This document shows positions 28,646 to 37,219 of a stretch of 64,000 nt of DNA, piece after piece. The DNA lies in NCBI GenBank assembly GCA_040394635.1, contig JBEBRW010000028.1:3858-67857 (forward strand). The letters run 5' to 3'. The stretch is from UBA5239 sp040394635. GTDB lineage: Bacteria; Verrucomicrobiota; Lentisphaeria; Victivallales; Victivallaceae. Every line of letters starts with the position of its first letter. Positions within the stretch are counted from its first letter, which is position 1. The translations under genes were made by a program, and so were the position numbers. Below the pieces are notes generated by a model. The model worked only from the letters and a program-made list of their open reading frames with translations. It was not told where the DNA came from and did no database searches.

Positions 28646-28695
28646 AATTTTTTGTCTCCTTGTTTTTGTTTATATAATTAACCTTAAAAAGTCAA

Positions 28696-28726
28696 CAACA
28701 AAATCCCGGTATCGGGAACCGGGTAT
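28696..28726 (-). terminator. Weak terminator after the Fur-family gene
   Basis: ATCCCGGT (28703-28710) and ACCGGGTAT (28718-28726) form a short stem. On the minus strand it is followed by TTTTGTTGTTG, an interrupted T tract. Confidence 0.45.
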
Positions 28727-28754
28727 TGAAAAGCAAAAGTTGGACCGGGCTTGA

Positions 28755-29186
28755 TCAGGCGTTGCAGTCTTCGCAATAGCCGCGCAGCTGGTAAACCCGG
28801 GAAGTGGGAGCGAATTTGTATTCTTTGCAGATACGGTTTTCCATCCCTTCCAGGGCGGGGAGTTCGATGCGGGTCAAACGGCCGCAGCCGACGCAGAGCA
28901 TGAATTCGGAATTATTGTTCAGGTTGCTTTCGAAAACGGTATCGCCTTCGCGCAGTCTGATCTCGGTGAGGAATCCGGCGTCGACAAACGTATAGATGTT
29001 GCGATACAGCGTCGAAGCGGCATGGACCATGTTCAGTTTTTTGGCTTTCTGATAAAGATCGACAATGCTGAATCTGCCTTCGATGTCTGAAATGAGTTCC
29101 AGAATGGATTCGCGTTCGACTGTATATCGTTTGTTACGGACTTTCAGATACCGGCGGAGGGCCTGCAATTGTTCTTCGTGATTCAT
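28755..29186 (-). CDS. Fur/PerR-family regulator lacking the His-rich sensing site
   Basis: 143 residues with the Fur winged-helix domain (YTVERESILELI, FSIVDLYQKAKKL, AASTLYRNIYTFVDAGFL) and the C-terminal dimerisation domain. Both CxxC pairs of the structural zinc site are kept (CVGCG near 107, CEDC near 139). The histidines that normally bind regulatory metal are missing: the HHHLICxxCG stretch reads SEFMLCVGCG, and no His stands at the start of the DNA-binding domain helix that supplies a PerR ligand. It may therefore be a metal-independent regulator or sense by another route. It is a single gene with its own predicted promoter. Confidence 0.88.
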   Translation of the reverse strand: MNHEEQLQALRRYLKVRNKRYTVERESILELISDIEGRFSIVDLYQKAKKLNMVHAASTLYRNIYTFVDAGFLTEIRLREGDTVFESNLNNNSEFMLCVGCGRLTRIELPALEGMENRICKEYKFAPTSRVYQLRGYCEDCNA

Positions 29187-29222
29187 AGCTCGTTCCTCTT
29201 GCTTGTTTATGTTCCAATGGGT

Positions 29223-29251
29223 AATATAACCGCAATGTTAAGGAAAATCAA
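29223..29251 (-). promoter_or_regulatory. Predicted promoter of the Fur-family gene
   Basis: On the minus strand TTGATT (29246-29251) and TATATT (29223-29228) are 17 bases apart, 36 bases before the ATG. The 29187-29373 spacer holds nothing else I recognise, and no clear Fur box is visible. Confidence 0.5.
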
Positions 29252-29373
29252 TAACTAAATTGACATTTTTTGCAATAACCCGGCGAAAAAAAGTAAAAAA
29301 ATCGAAAATATTATCAATTTAACATGTTCATGGAAAATCAGAAGATGAAAAAACTGAAAGTACAGTTCGGCTT

Positions 29374-31068
29374 TCAGCGCGGCGTCCAGTTCTGCAGATG
29401 AACTTTCTTCGCGTCGAACTTATCCTTCGGCTTTTCCACGCCGGTCGGGCGGCCGATCGAGATGACGCAGAGTGGGATGATCTCCGGCGGCAGGTTCAGC
29501 GTTTTCGTCACTATTGCCATGCGGTCCTTGAGCGGATAGAAACCGAGCCAGACGGCGCCGAGCCCGGAGCCTTCGGCGGCCAGCAGGATATTCTGGGTCG
29601 CGGCGGAACAGTCTTCGATCCACATATCGGCGGCGGCGCCCTGCAGGAAATTCGCGGGATTGCCGCAGACGACGATGGCGGCGGGGGCCTTGCCCAGCGC
29701 CCGTGCGGTGGGAATGGTTGCGATGGCGTCGAGTTTCGCGCGGTCGGTGACGATGATGAATTCCCATGGACCGCGGTTGCCGGCGCTGGGGGCCGCGAAC
29801 CCGGCCTTGACCAGCATGTTGAGTTCATCCATGGTGACTGGTTCGGAGGTGTAGGTACGGACGCTTTTGCGCTGGTGAATCACGGTCAGGACGTCGGGCT
29901 TGCCGCTTTCGGTGGCGGTCGCGGGTGCTGCAGGCTGAGTCTGCGGCAGCGGGCGGAGCAGCGCGATCACCACGACCACCAGCATGAGCAGAACTAAAAG
30001 GCGTTCATAAGTCATTTTTTTACCTTTGGTTTGAGGTTCAGGGTCACGTCGGGAAAAGAAATCCAGCGTCGCCCCGCAGGGGCAGAACCACTGGCACCAT
30101 AAGCGCGGTTTGAAAAGCGAAGCCAGGATGAAAAGGACGGCGAGAATCGTCACCCACCAGCTCGCATGCAGCGAAAACACATGAAACGGTTCGTAGGGCC
30201 GGAAGCGGATGCCGCAGAGCAGCAGCAGAATCCCGGCGGCGGCCAGCGCCCGGCGGATGTACGGGCCATAACGGAACGTAGCGGTGACAGTTTTGATGCG
30301 ACACTTCTTACCCAAATGCCCGGCGAGTTCCTGGGCGCAGCCGTAGGGGCAGACCGTGCTGCAGTAGAAGTTGCGCCGGGTGGTCAGGGCGAGCACGATG
30401 GTCAGCAGGAACAATGCCAGATTGATCGACAGCCGCCAGTTAAGCGGAGTGACGGCCAGCCAGCCCGCAATCTGGGCGAATGAGAGGTAGCTGCAGGCTG
30501 CGAAGCCCAGTACCAGCGTATTGACCGCGAGCAGCCAGAAACGCAGTTTGCCGCCCCGGCGGAGGAGGAAAAATGCCAGATTGCCGGCGAGCACTGCCAG
30601 CACCAGCAGGTCGGTCCAGTCGAATTTAATGGCCGAAATCCGGGCTTCGGGTTTGATGTTGGTGGCGAGCATCAGGCGCTTGCGCAGGGTTTCCTGAGCT
30701 GCGTTCGCGGAAAAAGTGGCTCCAGTTACTGCGTCGACCGGCAGCGACACGGCTTCCTGCGGCGTCCGGCCGAGGTATTTGGCGAAAATGTCCGCTTTCA
30801 GGATGTGCTCCCAGTGGTCGGGGTCCTCGAGGTTCTCCAAAAAATCGATGGACTTGATTGTGCCGTTATCGGGATCGAGCGTGATTTGCGCCGGAGTCGC
30901 ACCGTTGAACCCCACGATATCGTCGGCCGCGGGACTGGTCAGCAGCACATTGGGATCGGTCTCCAGCGGTTCTGTTCCGGCCGGGTTCCGGTAAGAGTAG
31001 GCAAGGCAGAAAATCAGGACCAGTCCCAGGGCAAAAAACAGTTTTCCGATTCGTTGCAAGATTTCCAT
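29374..31068 (-). CDS. FMN-binding / NapH-like iron-sulfur membrane / nitroreductase fusion protein
   Basis: A 564-residue three-part protein. After an N-terminal helix, residues about 30-135 form an FMN-binding domain of the RnfG/NqrC/NosR type, with DAVTGATFS near 109 matching the site where ApbE attaches FMN to Thr. Residues 150-385 hold about five membrane helices with two cysteine clusters, CSTVCPYGC near 238 and CQWFCPCG near 324, as in NosR/NapH electron-transfer proteins. Residues about 395-560 are a nitroreductase domain (HQRKSVRTYTSEPVT, AAPSAGNRGPWEFIIV, GLGAVWLGFYP). The layout suggests electrons moving through the membrane from or to a flavin enzyme. No ribosome binding site is near the ATG, and an in-frame stop just upstream fixes the start. 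Confidence 0.88.
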   Translation of the reverse strand: MEILQRIGKLFFALGLVLIFCLAYSYRNPAGTEPLETDPNVLLTSPAADDIVGFNGATPAQITLDPDNGTIKSIDFLENLEDPDHWEHILKADIFAKYLGRTPQEAVSLPVDAVTGATFSANAAQETLRKRLMLATNIKPEARISAIKFDWTDLLVLAVLAGNLAFFLLRRGGKLRFWLLAVNTLVLGFAACSYLSFAQIAGWLAVTPLNWRLSINLALFLLTIVLALTTRRNFYCSTVCPYGCAQELAGHLGKKCRIKTVTATFRYGPYIRRALAAAGILLLLCGIRFRPYEPFHVFSLHASWWVTILAVLFILASLFKPRLWCQWFCPCGATLDFFSRRDPEPQTKGKKMTYERLLVLLMLVVVVIALLRPLPQTQPAAPATATESGKPDVLTVIHQRKSVRTYTSEPVTMDELNMLVKAGFAAPSAGNRGPWEFIIVTDRAKLDAIATIPTARALGKAPAAIVVCGNPANFLQGAAADMWIEDCSAATQNILLAAEGSGLGAVWLGFYPLKDRMAIVTKTLNLPPEIIPLCVISIGRPTGVEKPKDKFDAKKVHLQNWTPR

Positions 31069-31105
31069 AAGGTATTACTACGCAAATTCCTTTCTCAAGA
31101 AGTAT

Positions 31106-31133
31106 AATATATACCGGATTGGAAATTTTACAA
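31106..31133 (-). promoter_or_regulatory. Predicted promoter of the FMN/nitroreductase fusion gene
   Basis: On the minus strand TTGTAA (31128-31133) and TATATT (31106-31111) are 16 bases apart. It lies in the spacer shared with the divergent LacI gene, about 80 bases from the nearest LacI operator. Confidence 0.45.
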
Positions 31134-31179
31134 GATTACCGGACATGGATTCATTTTTCATTATTTTTTGTTTCCAGAG

Positions 31180-31207
31180 TTGACAATTGAAAATTCCGCT
31201 GTATAAT
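31180..31207 (+). promoter_or_regulatory. Consensus promoter of the first LacI regulator
   Basis: TTGACA (31180-31185) and TATAAT (31202-31207), both perfect, with a 16-base spacer. The first operator begins four bases after the -10 element, a position where a bound repressor would block initiation. Confidence 0.88.
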
Positions 31208-31210
31208 AAT

Positions 31211-31222
31211 GCCAACGTTGGC
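31211..31222 (+). promoter_or_regulatory. LacI-family operator O1
   Basis: GCCAACGTTGGC is a perfect 12-bp palindrome with the central CG typical of LacI-family operators. An identical copy lies 46 bases downstream. Confidence 0.88.
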
Positions 31223-31256
31223 AATTGTTGATTGAGCAATGAAAATTTGGAAAATC

Positions 31257-31268
31257 GCCAACGTTGGC
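31257..31268 (+). promoter_or_regulatory. LacI-family operator O2 at the start codon
   Basis: A second perfect GCCAACGTTGGC ends five bases before the ATG at 31274 and occupies the place of a ribosome binding site. The two sites are 46 bases apart centre to centre, which would allow looping or cooperative binding. Confidence 0.88.
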
Positions 31269-31273
31269 AAAGA

Positions 31274-32227
31274 ATGACTAATGTGACGTTAAAAAAAATT
31301 GCGGAACTCTCCGGCGTATCCATCCGGACCGTGAACCGCGCTTTGAAAAACCAGCCGGGTGTGAAGCCGGAGCTGTGCACCCGGATTCTCGAGCTGGCCA
31401 ATCACCTCGGCTATACCCCGAACATCGCCGCCCGCAACCTGCGGCTGCAGCGCAGCAATTTCGTCGGCATTATTTCGTCGTTCAGCGACAATAACGTGGC
31501 GCTGCGCAAGGTCAACAACCTGCAGCAGCAGCTGGAAGAAAAAGGGTTTTTCTCGATCCTCGGCATTTTGCCGAAAACCAGCGACGAACTGCGCGGTATC
31601 CTGCAGGAATGGGCCGGCATGGTCAATACGGTGGTGTTTCTGAGCTGGAACTGCCAGCTGGAGCCGTCACAGGTGCTGCAGGGACTGCCTCAACAATTCA
31701 TTTTTGTGGACATTCGCGATTTTTCGGGCTATCACTCGATGCTGCTTGAGCGCAGCAGCGGCATTCGCGAGGGCGTTTCGCAGCTTCTTCGCCGCGGCCG
31801 CCGCCGCATCGCCCGTTGCGGCAACATTGTGAGCCGTGAAGAAGGTTTCAACCAGGCGTTTGCCGATGCCGCGGGGCAGGGCGTGGAGCATTGTTATTTT
31901 CCGACCGCCGATTCATCGTTTGAGGATGGCATGAAAATCGGTCCGATGCTGCTGGAAAGCCGGGTCGACGCGGTATTTTTCGACACCGACCGGATGGCTT
32001 ACGGCTTCCTCAAGTTCTGCTGGCAAAAAAATATCCGCATTCCCGAAGAAATCTCGGTGATCGGCTTCGACGACGACCCGTGGAGCAGCTACTCCTGCCC
32101 CGCGTTAAGCACCGTCGTCCATCCGATCCGCGAAATCAATGAACAGATCGTCAACCTGGCTACCCGGGCGATGCCGCCGGCCAGAATGGAATTTTCAACC
32201 CGTTTCGTCAATCGCGAAAGCATTTAA
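31274..32227 (+). CDS. LacI-family transcriptional regulator
   Basis: 317 residues from the ATG at 31274; an in-frame TTG at 31232 lies upstream of the second operator and would remove the family's usual N terminus. The helix-turn-helix (TLKKIAELSGVSIRTVNRALKNQPGV) and hinge (LGYTPNIAARNLRLQRS) are complete. The effector domain resembles periplasmic sugar-binding proteins and ends with VIGFDDDPWSSYSCPALSTVVHP. The ligand is probably a sugar. Two palindromic operators at its own promoter imply autorepression. The Gfo/Idh and UPF0489 genes follow closely and may share the transcript, so their expression is probably sugar-responsive. Confidence 0.92.
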   Translation: MTNVTLKKIAELSGVSIRTVNRALKNQPGVKPELCTRILELANHLGYTPNIAARNLRLQRSNFVGIISSFSDNNVALRKVNNLQQQLEEKGFFSILGILPKTSDELRGILQEWAGMVNTVVFLSWNCQLEPSQVLQGLPQQFIFVDIRDFSGYHSMLLERSSGIREGVSQLLRRGRRRIARCGNIVSREEGFNQAFADAAGQGVEHCYFPTADSSFEDGMKIGPMLLESRVDAVFFDTDRMAYGFLKFCWQKNIRIPEEISVIGFDDDPWSSYSCPALSTVVHPIREINEQIVNLATRAMPPARMEFSTRFVNRESI

Positions 32228-32250
32228 CCCAGATAAGGAGATTTTATAAC

Positions 32251-33573
32251 ATGAGCAAGAAGAAAAAGTATGTGCTGGTAGGAACCGGCGGCAGGTCGTC
32301 GATGTATATCAAGGCATTGGCCATGGATTATACCGATGTCGGCAAGTTGATGGCGTTCTGCGACACCAACCAGGCCCGCATGGACTACTGGAATTCCGTG
32401 ATGAAGGATGAGTACAAATCCAAGCCGATCCCGACCTACAAGGCCGACCAGTTCGACAAAATGATCGCGGACACCAAGGCCGATGTCGTCATCGTCACCT
32501 CCATGGACCGCACCCATCACACCTACATCTGCCGCGCCATGGAACTCGGCTGCGACGTCATCACCGAAAAACCGATGACCGTGGACGCCGAAAAATGCCA
32601 GCAGATCATCGATACCAGCAAGCGCACCGGCAAGAAGGTCACCGTCACCTTCAACTACCGCTATTCGCCGCGCAATACCAAGATCAAGGAAGTCCTCCGG
32701 AGCGGCATCGTGGGCGACCTCACCAGCATTCACTTCGAATGGGTGCTCTCCACGGTTCACGGCGCTGACTATTTCCGCCGCTGGCACCGCAACAAAAACA
32801 ACTCCGGCGGCCTGATGGTTCACAAGTCCACCCACCACTTCGACCTTGTCAACTGGTGGACCGACTCCTTCCCGGAAACCGTTTTCGCCATGGGCGACCT
32901 GCTGTTCTACGGCAAGGAAAACGCCGAAAAGCGCGGCGTCACCGAATTCTACTCCCGCGCCAAAGGCAGCAAAGTCGCCGCCAAGGACCCGTTTGCCCTG
33001 CATGTCACCAAGGATGACGAGCGCCTGAAGGGTCTCTACTTCGGCAAGGCCGAGGAAGAGGACAACTACTACCGCGACCAGAGCGTTTTCGGCGACGGCA
33101 TCTCCATCGAAGACAATATGGGCGTCATGGTCCGTTACAAGAACAAAGCCATCATGACCTATGCGCTGAATGCCCACTGTCCGTGGGAAGGCTACCGCGT
33201 CTGCTTCAACGGCACCAAGGGCCGCCTGGAATTCAACGTGGTCGAAGCTCCTTACGTGAGCGGCAGCCATGCCGACTTCAACCAGCCGGGCATGCACGAA
33301 CTCGATGTGCCGAAGGAAAACATGGTGCCGGAAATCATCTTCCAGCCGCATTGGGGCAAGGCCCAGGTCATCGATTATGAGCGCGCGGTGGGCGGCCACG
33401 GCGGCGGCGACATCCGCCTGCTCGACCACCTCTTCCGCGGCGCAGAAAACGATCCGCTGGGTCACGCCGCCGGCACCCTCGACGGCGCCAAGTCGATCCT
33501 GATCGGCATCGCCGCCAACAAGTCCATGAAAACCGGTCTCCCGGTGGAAATCAAAACCCTGGTTGAGTTCTAA
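32251..33573 (+). CDS. Gfo/Idh/MocA-family oxidoreductase
   Basis: A 440-residue NAD(P)-dependent sugar dehydrogenase-like protein. The Rossmann motif VGTGGRSSMY is at residue 9, TSMDRTHHTYICRAMELGCDVITEKPMT follows with the family's EKP catalytic motif, and NYRYSPRN begins the C-terminal alpha/beta domain. The SGGLMVHKSTHHFDLVNWW segment supplies the usual HHFD residues. Members act on sugars or inositols; this branch is abundant in Lentisphaerae and Bacteroidetes, and the substrate cannot be read off. It starts 23 bases after the LacI gene with AAGGAG, so the regulator probably controls it. Confidence 0.93.
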   Translation: MSKKKKYVLVGTGGRSSMYIKALAMDYTDVGKLMAFCDTNQARMDYWNSVMKDEYKSKPIPTYKADQFDKMIADTKADVVIVTSMDRTHHTYICRAMELGCDVITEKPMTVDAEKCQQIIDTSKRTGKKVTVTFNYRYSPRNTKIKEVLRSGIVGDLTSIHFEWVLSTVHGADYFRRWHRNKNNSGGLMVHKSTHHFDLVNWWTDSFPETVFAMGDLLFYGKENAEKRGVTEFYSRAKGSKVAAKDPFALHVTKDDERLKGLYFGKAEEEDNYYRDQSVFGDGISIEDNMGVMVRYKNKAIMTYALNAHCPWEGYRVCFNGTKGRLEFNVVEAPYVSGSHADFNQPGMHELDVPKENMVPEIIFQPHWGKAQVIDYERAVGGHGGGDIRLLDHLFRGAENDPLGHAAGTLDGAKSILIGIAANKSMKTGLPVEIKTLVEF

Positions 33574-33576
33574 TTC

Positions 33577-34200
33577 ATGCTTCGTAAGGAACAGTGGGGC
33601 TCCAAGACGGTGTACATCGTCGAGGAGCACCATCATGTTCTGATCCCGTGGGCGGAGCAACCAACTCCGCCCCATATTCTGACCCTCGATCACCATACCG
33701 ACGTGCTCGCTTCAAATAAGACTTTTTCGAGCGTTGAGGAAGCCGTCAAAAATCTGCGTCACGACGAGCACATCGACTACGCCTTAAGAGCGAATATCAT
33801 CAAAAGCTCGATTATCTTTTCCACCGTCAACTACGCGCAGAATTACCACCCGGATATTCAAATCGTCAACTTCCACAATTACCCGGAATACCCCACGCCG
33901 GAAAACCGCGAAGAGCTCGCCGCCTACTATGGCGAAGCCATCGAATCGCACCATCTCCGCCAATGCCTCGCGCAATGCGATCTGCAAACGCCCTACATCC
34001 TCGATATCGACTTCGATTATTTCAAAACCAAGCGCTCGATTCACCCGCAGGATGCCGCCGTATTTCTTGAACTGGTCGCCAATGCCCAGTGCCTGACAGT
34101 CTCCCGCGAAACCGATTGGGTTCGCCTCCTGAACCAGGACTGGGAAAAAATCGACGCCGACTACCTCGAAGCCGAATTGAAGAAAAATCTGCAAGTATAA
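33577..34200 (+). CDS. UPF0489 family protein (arginase-fold)
   Basis: 207 residues, starting three bases after the oxidoreductase stop codon. Motifs: VEEHHHVLIPWAE, LTLDHHTD and LDIDFDYF, whose Asp/His clusters fit a metal centre of the ureohydrolase (arginase) fold described for UPF0489. Some UPF0489 members are peptide arginases that turn Arg to ornithine in ribosomal peptides. No peptide precursor or modifying enzyme is beside it. In this context, with LacI and an oxidoreductase, a different amidine or sugar-linked substrate is possible. Function is not settled. Confidence 0.75.
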   Translation: MLRKEQWGSKTVYIVEEHHHVLIPWAEQPTPPHILTLDHHTDVLASNKTFSSVEEAVKNLRHDEHIDYALRANIIKSSIIFSTVNYAQNYHPDIQIVNFHNYPEYPTPENREELAAYYGEAIESHHLRQCLAQCDLQTPYILDIDFDYFKTKRSIHPQDAAVFLELVANAQCLTVSRETDWVRLLNQDWEKIDADYLEAELKKNLQV

Positions 34201-34306
34201 ATTGCATTTATTTGATTTGCAAGCCGGTTTTGCGATTGAAATTCCGGCGAAAGAGTGTAATTTACCGTTTAAACATATTTTATTTAATCATACTAATCGG
34301 ACAGAC

Positions 34307-35959
34307 ATGAAGATAAGCGAGGTAAGTGAAGTCGGACATATTGTGATCGGCAGCGGATTGGCTGGTTTGTCCACCGCGCTGCACCTGGCCAAAGCCGGTG
34401 AAGAAGTCGTCGTCGTCACTAAATCCGGAATCGACGACTGCAATACCAAGCTGGCCCAGGGCGGCATTGCCTGCGTATGGGACGACAAAGATACGTTTGA
34501 CGAGCACATTTGCGACACGCTGACGGCGGGCGTCAAACTGTGCAAGGAAGACGTGGTCCGCCGGATCGTCGAAGCCGGTCCGCAAGCCATCTGCGAGCTG
34601 ATCGAGCTGGGAACGCATTTCACCACCCGCGGCGAACTCGGCGATTCCAAGCATCAGGACGAATACGACCTCGGTCGCGAGGGCGGCCACCACAAGCGCC
34701 GCGTACTTCATGCCGGGGATATCACCGGTGCCGAAGTGGAGCGGGCTCTGATTGAGGCCTGCCAGGCGCATCCGAAAATCACGATCCACGAGCACCATAT
34801 GGCGATCGACCTCATCACCAGGCGCCGCCTCGGCCTTCGCGGCGACGACCAGTGCCTCGGGGTTTATGTGCTGGATCACCGCCAGGATACCATCAAAACG
34901 TATCTGGCTACCACTACTACCATCGCCACCGGCAGTCCCGGCAAGGTTTATCTGTATACCAGCAATGCCGACGTCGGCTGCGGCGGCGGGCTCGCCATGT
35001 GCTACCGCGCCGGTTTGCCGATTGTCAACATGGAATTCATCCAGTTCCACCCGACGATTCTCTATCACCCGAAAATCAATTCATTCCTGATCAGCGAAGC
35101 CGTCCGCGGCGAGGGCGCCGTCCTGAAGTGCCGCGACGCCAACGGCAACCTGATCGAGTTCATGGATAAATACCATCCGATGAAAAGCCTGGCCCCGCGC
35201 GACGTGGTGGCCCGGGCCATCGACCGCGAAATGAAAGAGCGCGGCGAAGAATGCGTATTTCTCGACATCCGTCATCACAGCGAAGAAACGTTGAAGCTGC
35301 GTTTCCCGAATATTTTCGCCAAGTGCCTCGAGGCCGGCATCAATATGGCCAAGGACCTGATTCCGGTAGTGCCCGCCGAACATTATTCCTGCGGCGGCGT
35401 CCGTACCGATTATCAGGGCTACACCGGCATGCCGGGGCTGTACGCTGCGGGCGAAGTTGCCTGTACCGGGCTGCATGGTGCCAACCGTCTGGCCAGCAAC
35501 AGTTTGCTGGAAGCGCTGGTTGTGCCGCGTTTCCTGGTCGAGCATGCGCTGGCCCACGCCGGAGAGCTGCGCCGGAGCCGTCCGGCCGACCTCTGCCCGG
35601 TCTGGAGCTGCGGCGCGGCCACCAATTCCGACGAAATGGTCGTGATCTCCCACAACTGGGATGAAATCCGCCGTTTCATGTGGGACTATGTAGGGATTTT
35701 CCGGACCAACCGCCGCTTGGAGCGCGCCAAGGCCCGTATCAAACTTTTAAGCTCGGAAATCGAGAAATTCTATTGGGACTTCCTGGTCAGCCGCGACCTG
35801 CTGGAGTTACGCAACATCGCCTGCGTGGCGGAAATCATCATCGACTCCGCCATGAGCCGCAAGGAGAGCCGCGGCCTCCATTACAACGCGGATTACCCGA
35901 CCCTTAACCCCAACCTGGATTTCGTCGACACCGTGATCCAACGCAGTTTTAAATCATGA
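34307..35959 (+). CDS. nadB: L-aspartate oxidase
   Basis: 550 residues from the ATG at 34307; an upstream in-frame ATG (34202) would add a non-conserved tail. The FAD-binding GSGLAGLSTALHLA is at the N terminus. Then come NTKLAQGGIACVWDDKDTFDEHI, the substrate-site GGHHKRRVLHAGDITG, MEFIQFHPTIL, and RVDYQGYTGMPGLYAAGEVACTGLHGANRLASNSLLEALV-type motifs. It oxidises aspartate to iminoaspartate, the first step of NAD synthesis; in anaerobes fumarate can serve as electron acceptor. nadA and nadC are not in the window. It overlaps pcnB by ATGA. A close match to a Shine-Dalgarno sequence is lacking (ATCGGAC). Confidence 0.96.
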   Translation: MKISEVSEVGHIVIGSGLAGLSTALHLAKAGEEVVVVTKSGIDDCNTKLAQGGIACVWDDKDTFDEHICDTLTAGVKLCKEDVVRRIVEAGPQAICELIELGTHFTTRGELGDSKHQDEYDLGREGGHHKRRVLHAGDITGAEVERALIEACQAHPKITIHEHHMAIDLITRRRLGLRGDDQCLGVYVLDHRQDTIKTYLATTTTIATGSPGKVYLYTSNADVGCGGGLAMCYRAGLPIVNMEFIQFHPTILYHPKINSFLISEAVRGEGAVLKCRDANGNLIEFMDKYHPMKSLAPRDVVARAIDREMKERGEECVFLDIRHHSEETLKLRFPNIFAKCLEAGINMAKDLIPVVPAEHYSCGGVRTDYQGYTGMPGLYAAGEVACTGLHGANRLASNSLLEALVVPRFLVEHALAHAGELRRSRPADLCPVWSCGAATNSDEMVVISHNWDEIRRFMWDYVGIFRTNRRLERAKARIKLLSSEIEKFYWDFLVSRDLLELRNIACVAEIIIDSAMSRKESRGLHYNADYPTLNPNLDFVDTVIQRSFKS

Positions 35960-37218
35960 TAACCAAACTTACTGTTGCACCGCATATCAAAGATATTATC
36001 CGCCGGCTTTCCGAAGCCGGATACGAAACTTACATCGTCGGGGGCGCCATCCGCGACCTGATGCTCGGCCGCACGCCGAAAGACTACGACATTTCGACCT
36101 CGGCCCGCCCGGAACAAGTCAAAGAGGTGTTCGGCCGCAAGCGCACCATGATCATCGGCAAGCGCTTCCGCCTGGTCCACCTGTACCATGGCGATGAGAT
36201 CATCGAAATCAGCACGTTCCGCCAGGCCCCCGAGTGCACCGGGCGCATCGAAGACAAACAGTTTGCCCATCCGGCCCCGGAAAATATGATTTTCAGCGAC
36301 AACGAATACGGCACCGCCGAGGAAGACGCCTGGCGGCGCGATTTCACCATCAATGCACTGTTTTATGACCCGCTGACCGAGAAGATTCTTGACTTCACCG
36401 GTCACGGCATCAGCGATATGGAAAACGGCATCGTCCGCGGCATCGGCAATGTGGCGCTGCGCTTCGAGGAGGACCCGGTCCGGCTGCTGCGCGCGCTGAA
36501 GCTGGTCGGCCAATATTCGTTCCGCATGAGCCAGGAAACCGAGGAAGCGCTGTTCCGTCAGATGCCGCTGATCATCCATGCCTCGCCCTCGCGGCTGACG
36601 CTGGAAATGGAGAAGATCATGAAAGGCACGTACAGCCACGCGATTTTCCCTGCGTTCCACCGTTACGGCCTGCTGAAATATTTCCTGCCGTATCTGGACG
36701 CCAACTGGGATACTCCGGCGGGCCAATACGCCATCCGGCTCCTGGAAGGGCGCAACAAACGGGTGCAGGCAGGCGCATTTCGCGACAGTATTTCGGTGGC
36801 GATGGCCGCGCTAGCGCTGCCGTTCATCGAGAAGCGTTTCGGCTGCGGCGCCGGCGAACTATGGCCCTACGAGCCCCGCACGCTCGGCATTATTTACCAG
36901 GTGTTGAACCAGGTGTACCAGCCGCATCATATCATCAAGCGCCTGAGCATGTCTGCCGACCGGATGCTTCAGCTTCAGACCGCGCTGGTGAATTCCGGCA
37001 AAGTCGGCCGGATCAGCGGTATGCAGGGGTATGTGCACGCCCGTGAACTCATGGTTATCCAGAATCAGGTGGAGTGGCACTCGCCCACGCTCGAGGGCCG
37101 CTGGCCCACCCGCGCCGCCGTGGATGAGGACAGGCCCCGCAAGCCGTCACGCCGCAAGCGCGACAACCGTCACCGCAATCCCAAACAGCCCGACATCAAG
37201 GCCCCGGCCGAAAACTGA
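35956..37218 (+). CDS. pcnB: Poly(A) polymerase / tRNA nucleotidyltransferase family protein
   Basis: 420 residues of the class II nucleotidyltransferase family. The catalytic region shows VGGAIRDLMLGRTPKDYDISTSA with the DxD pair, then RRDFTINALFYDP, DPVRLLRALKLVGQYSFRM (RNA-binding helix) and HRYGLLKYFLPYL. The spacing in the DNEYGTAEEDAWRRDFT insert is closer to poly(A) polymerase than to CCA-adding enzymes. The C-terminal 35 residues are strongly basic (RKPSRRKRDNRHRNPKQ), also typical of PcnB. It adds A tails to RNA, promoting turnover, though a CCA activity cannot be excluded. It converges with the M14 peptidase gene, with one base between stops. Confidence 0.88.
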   Translation: MITKLTVAPHIKDIIRRLSEAGYETYIVGGAIRDLMLGRTPKDYDISTSARPEQVKEVFGRKRTMIIGKRFRLVHLYHGDEIIEISTFRQAPECTGRIEDKQFAHPAPENMIFSDNEYGTAEEDAWRRDFTINALFYDPLTEKILDFTGHGISDMENGIVRGIGNVALRFEEDPVRLLRALKLVGQYSFRMSQETEEALFRQMPLIIHASPSRLTLEMEKIMKGTYSHAIFPAFHRYGLLKYFLPYLDANWDTPAGQYAIRLLEGRNKRVQAGAFRDSISVAMAALALPFIEKRFGCGAGELWPYEPRTLGIIYQVLNQVYQPHHIIKRLSMSADRMLQLQTALVNSGKVGRISGMQGYVHARELMVIQNQVEWHSPTLEGRWPTRAAVDEDRPRKPSRRKRDNRHRNPKQPDIKAPAEN

Positions 37219-37219
37219 G

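Noticed and set aside
26741..28681. Long plus-strand frame opposite htpG
   Set aside because: Low-complexity Phe/Gly/Val-rich shadow of htpG without a ribosome binding site or family.
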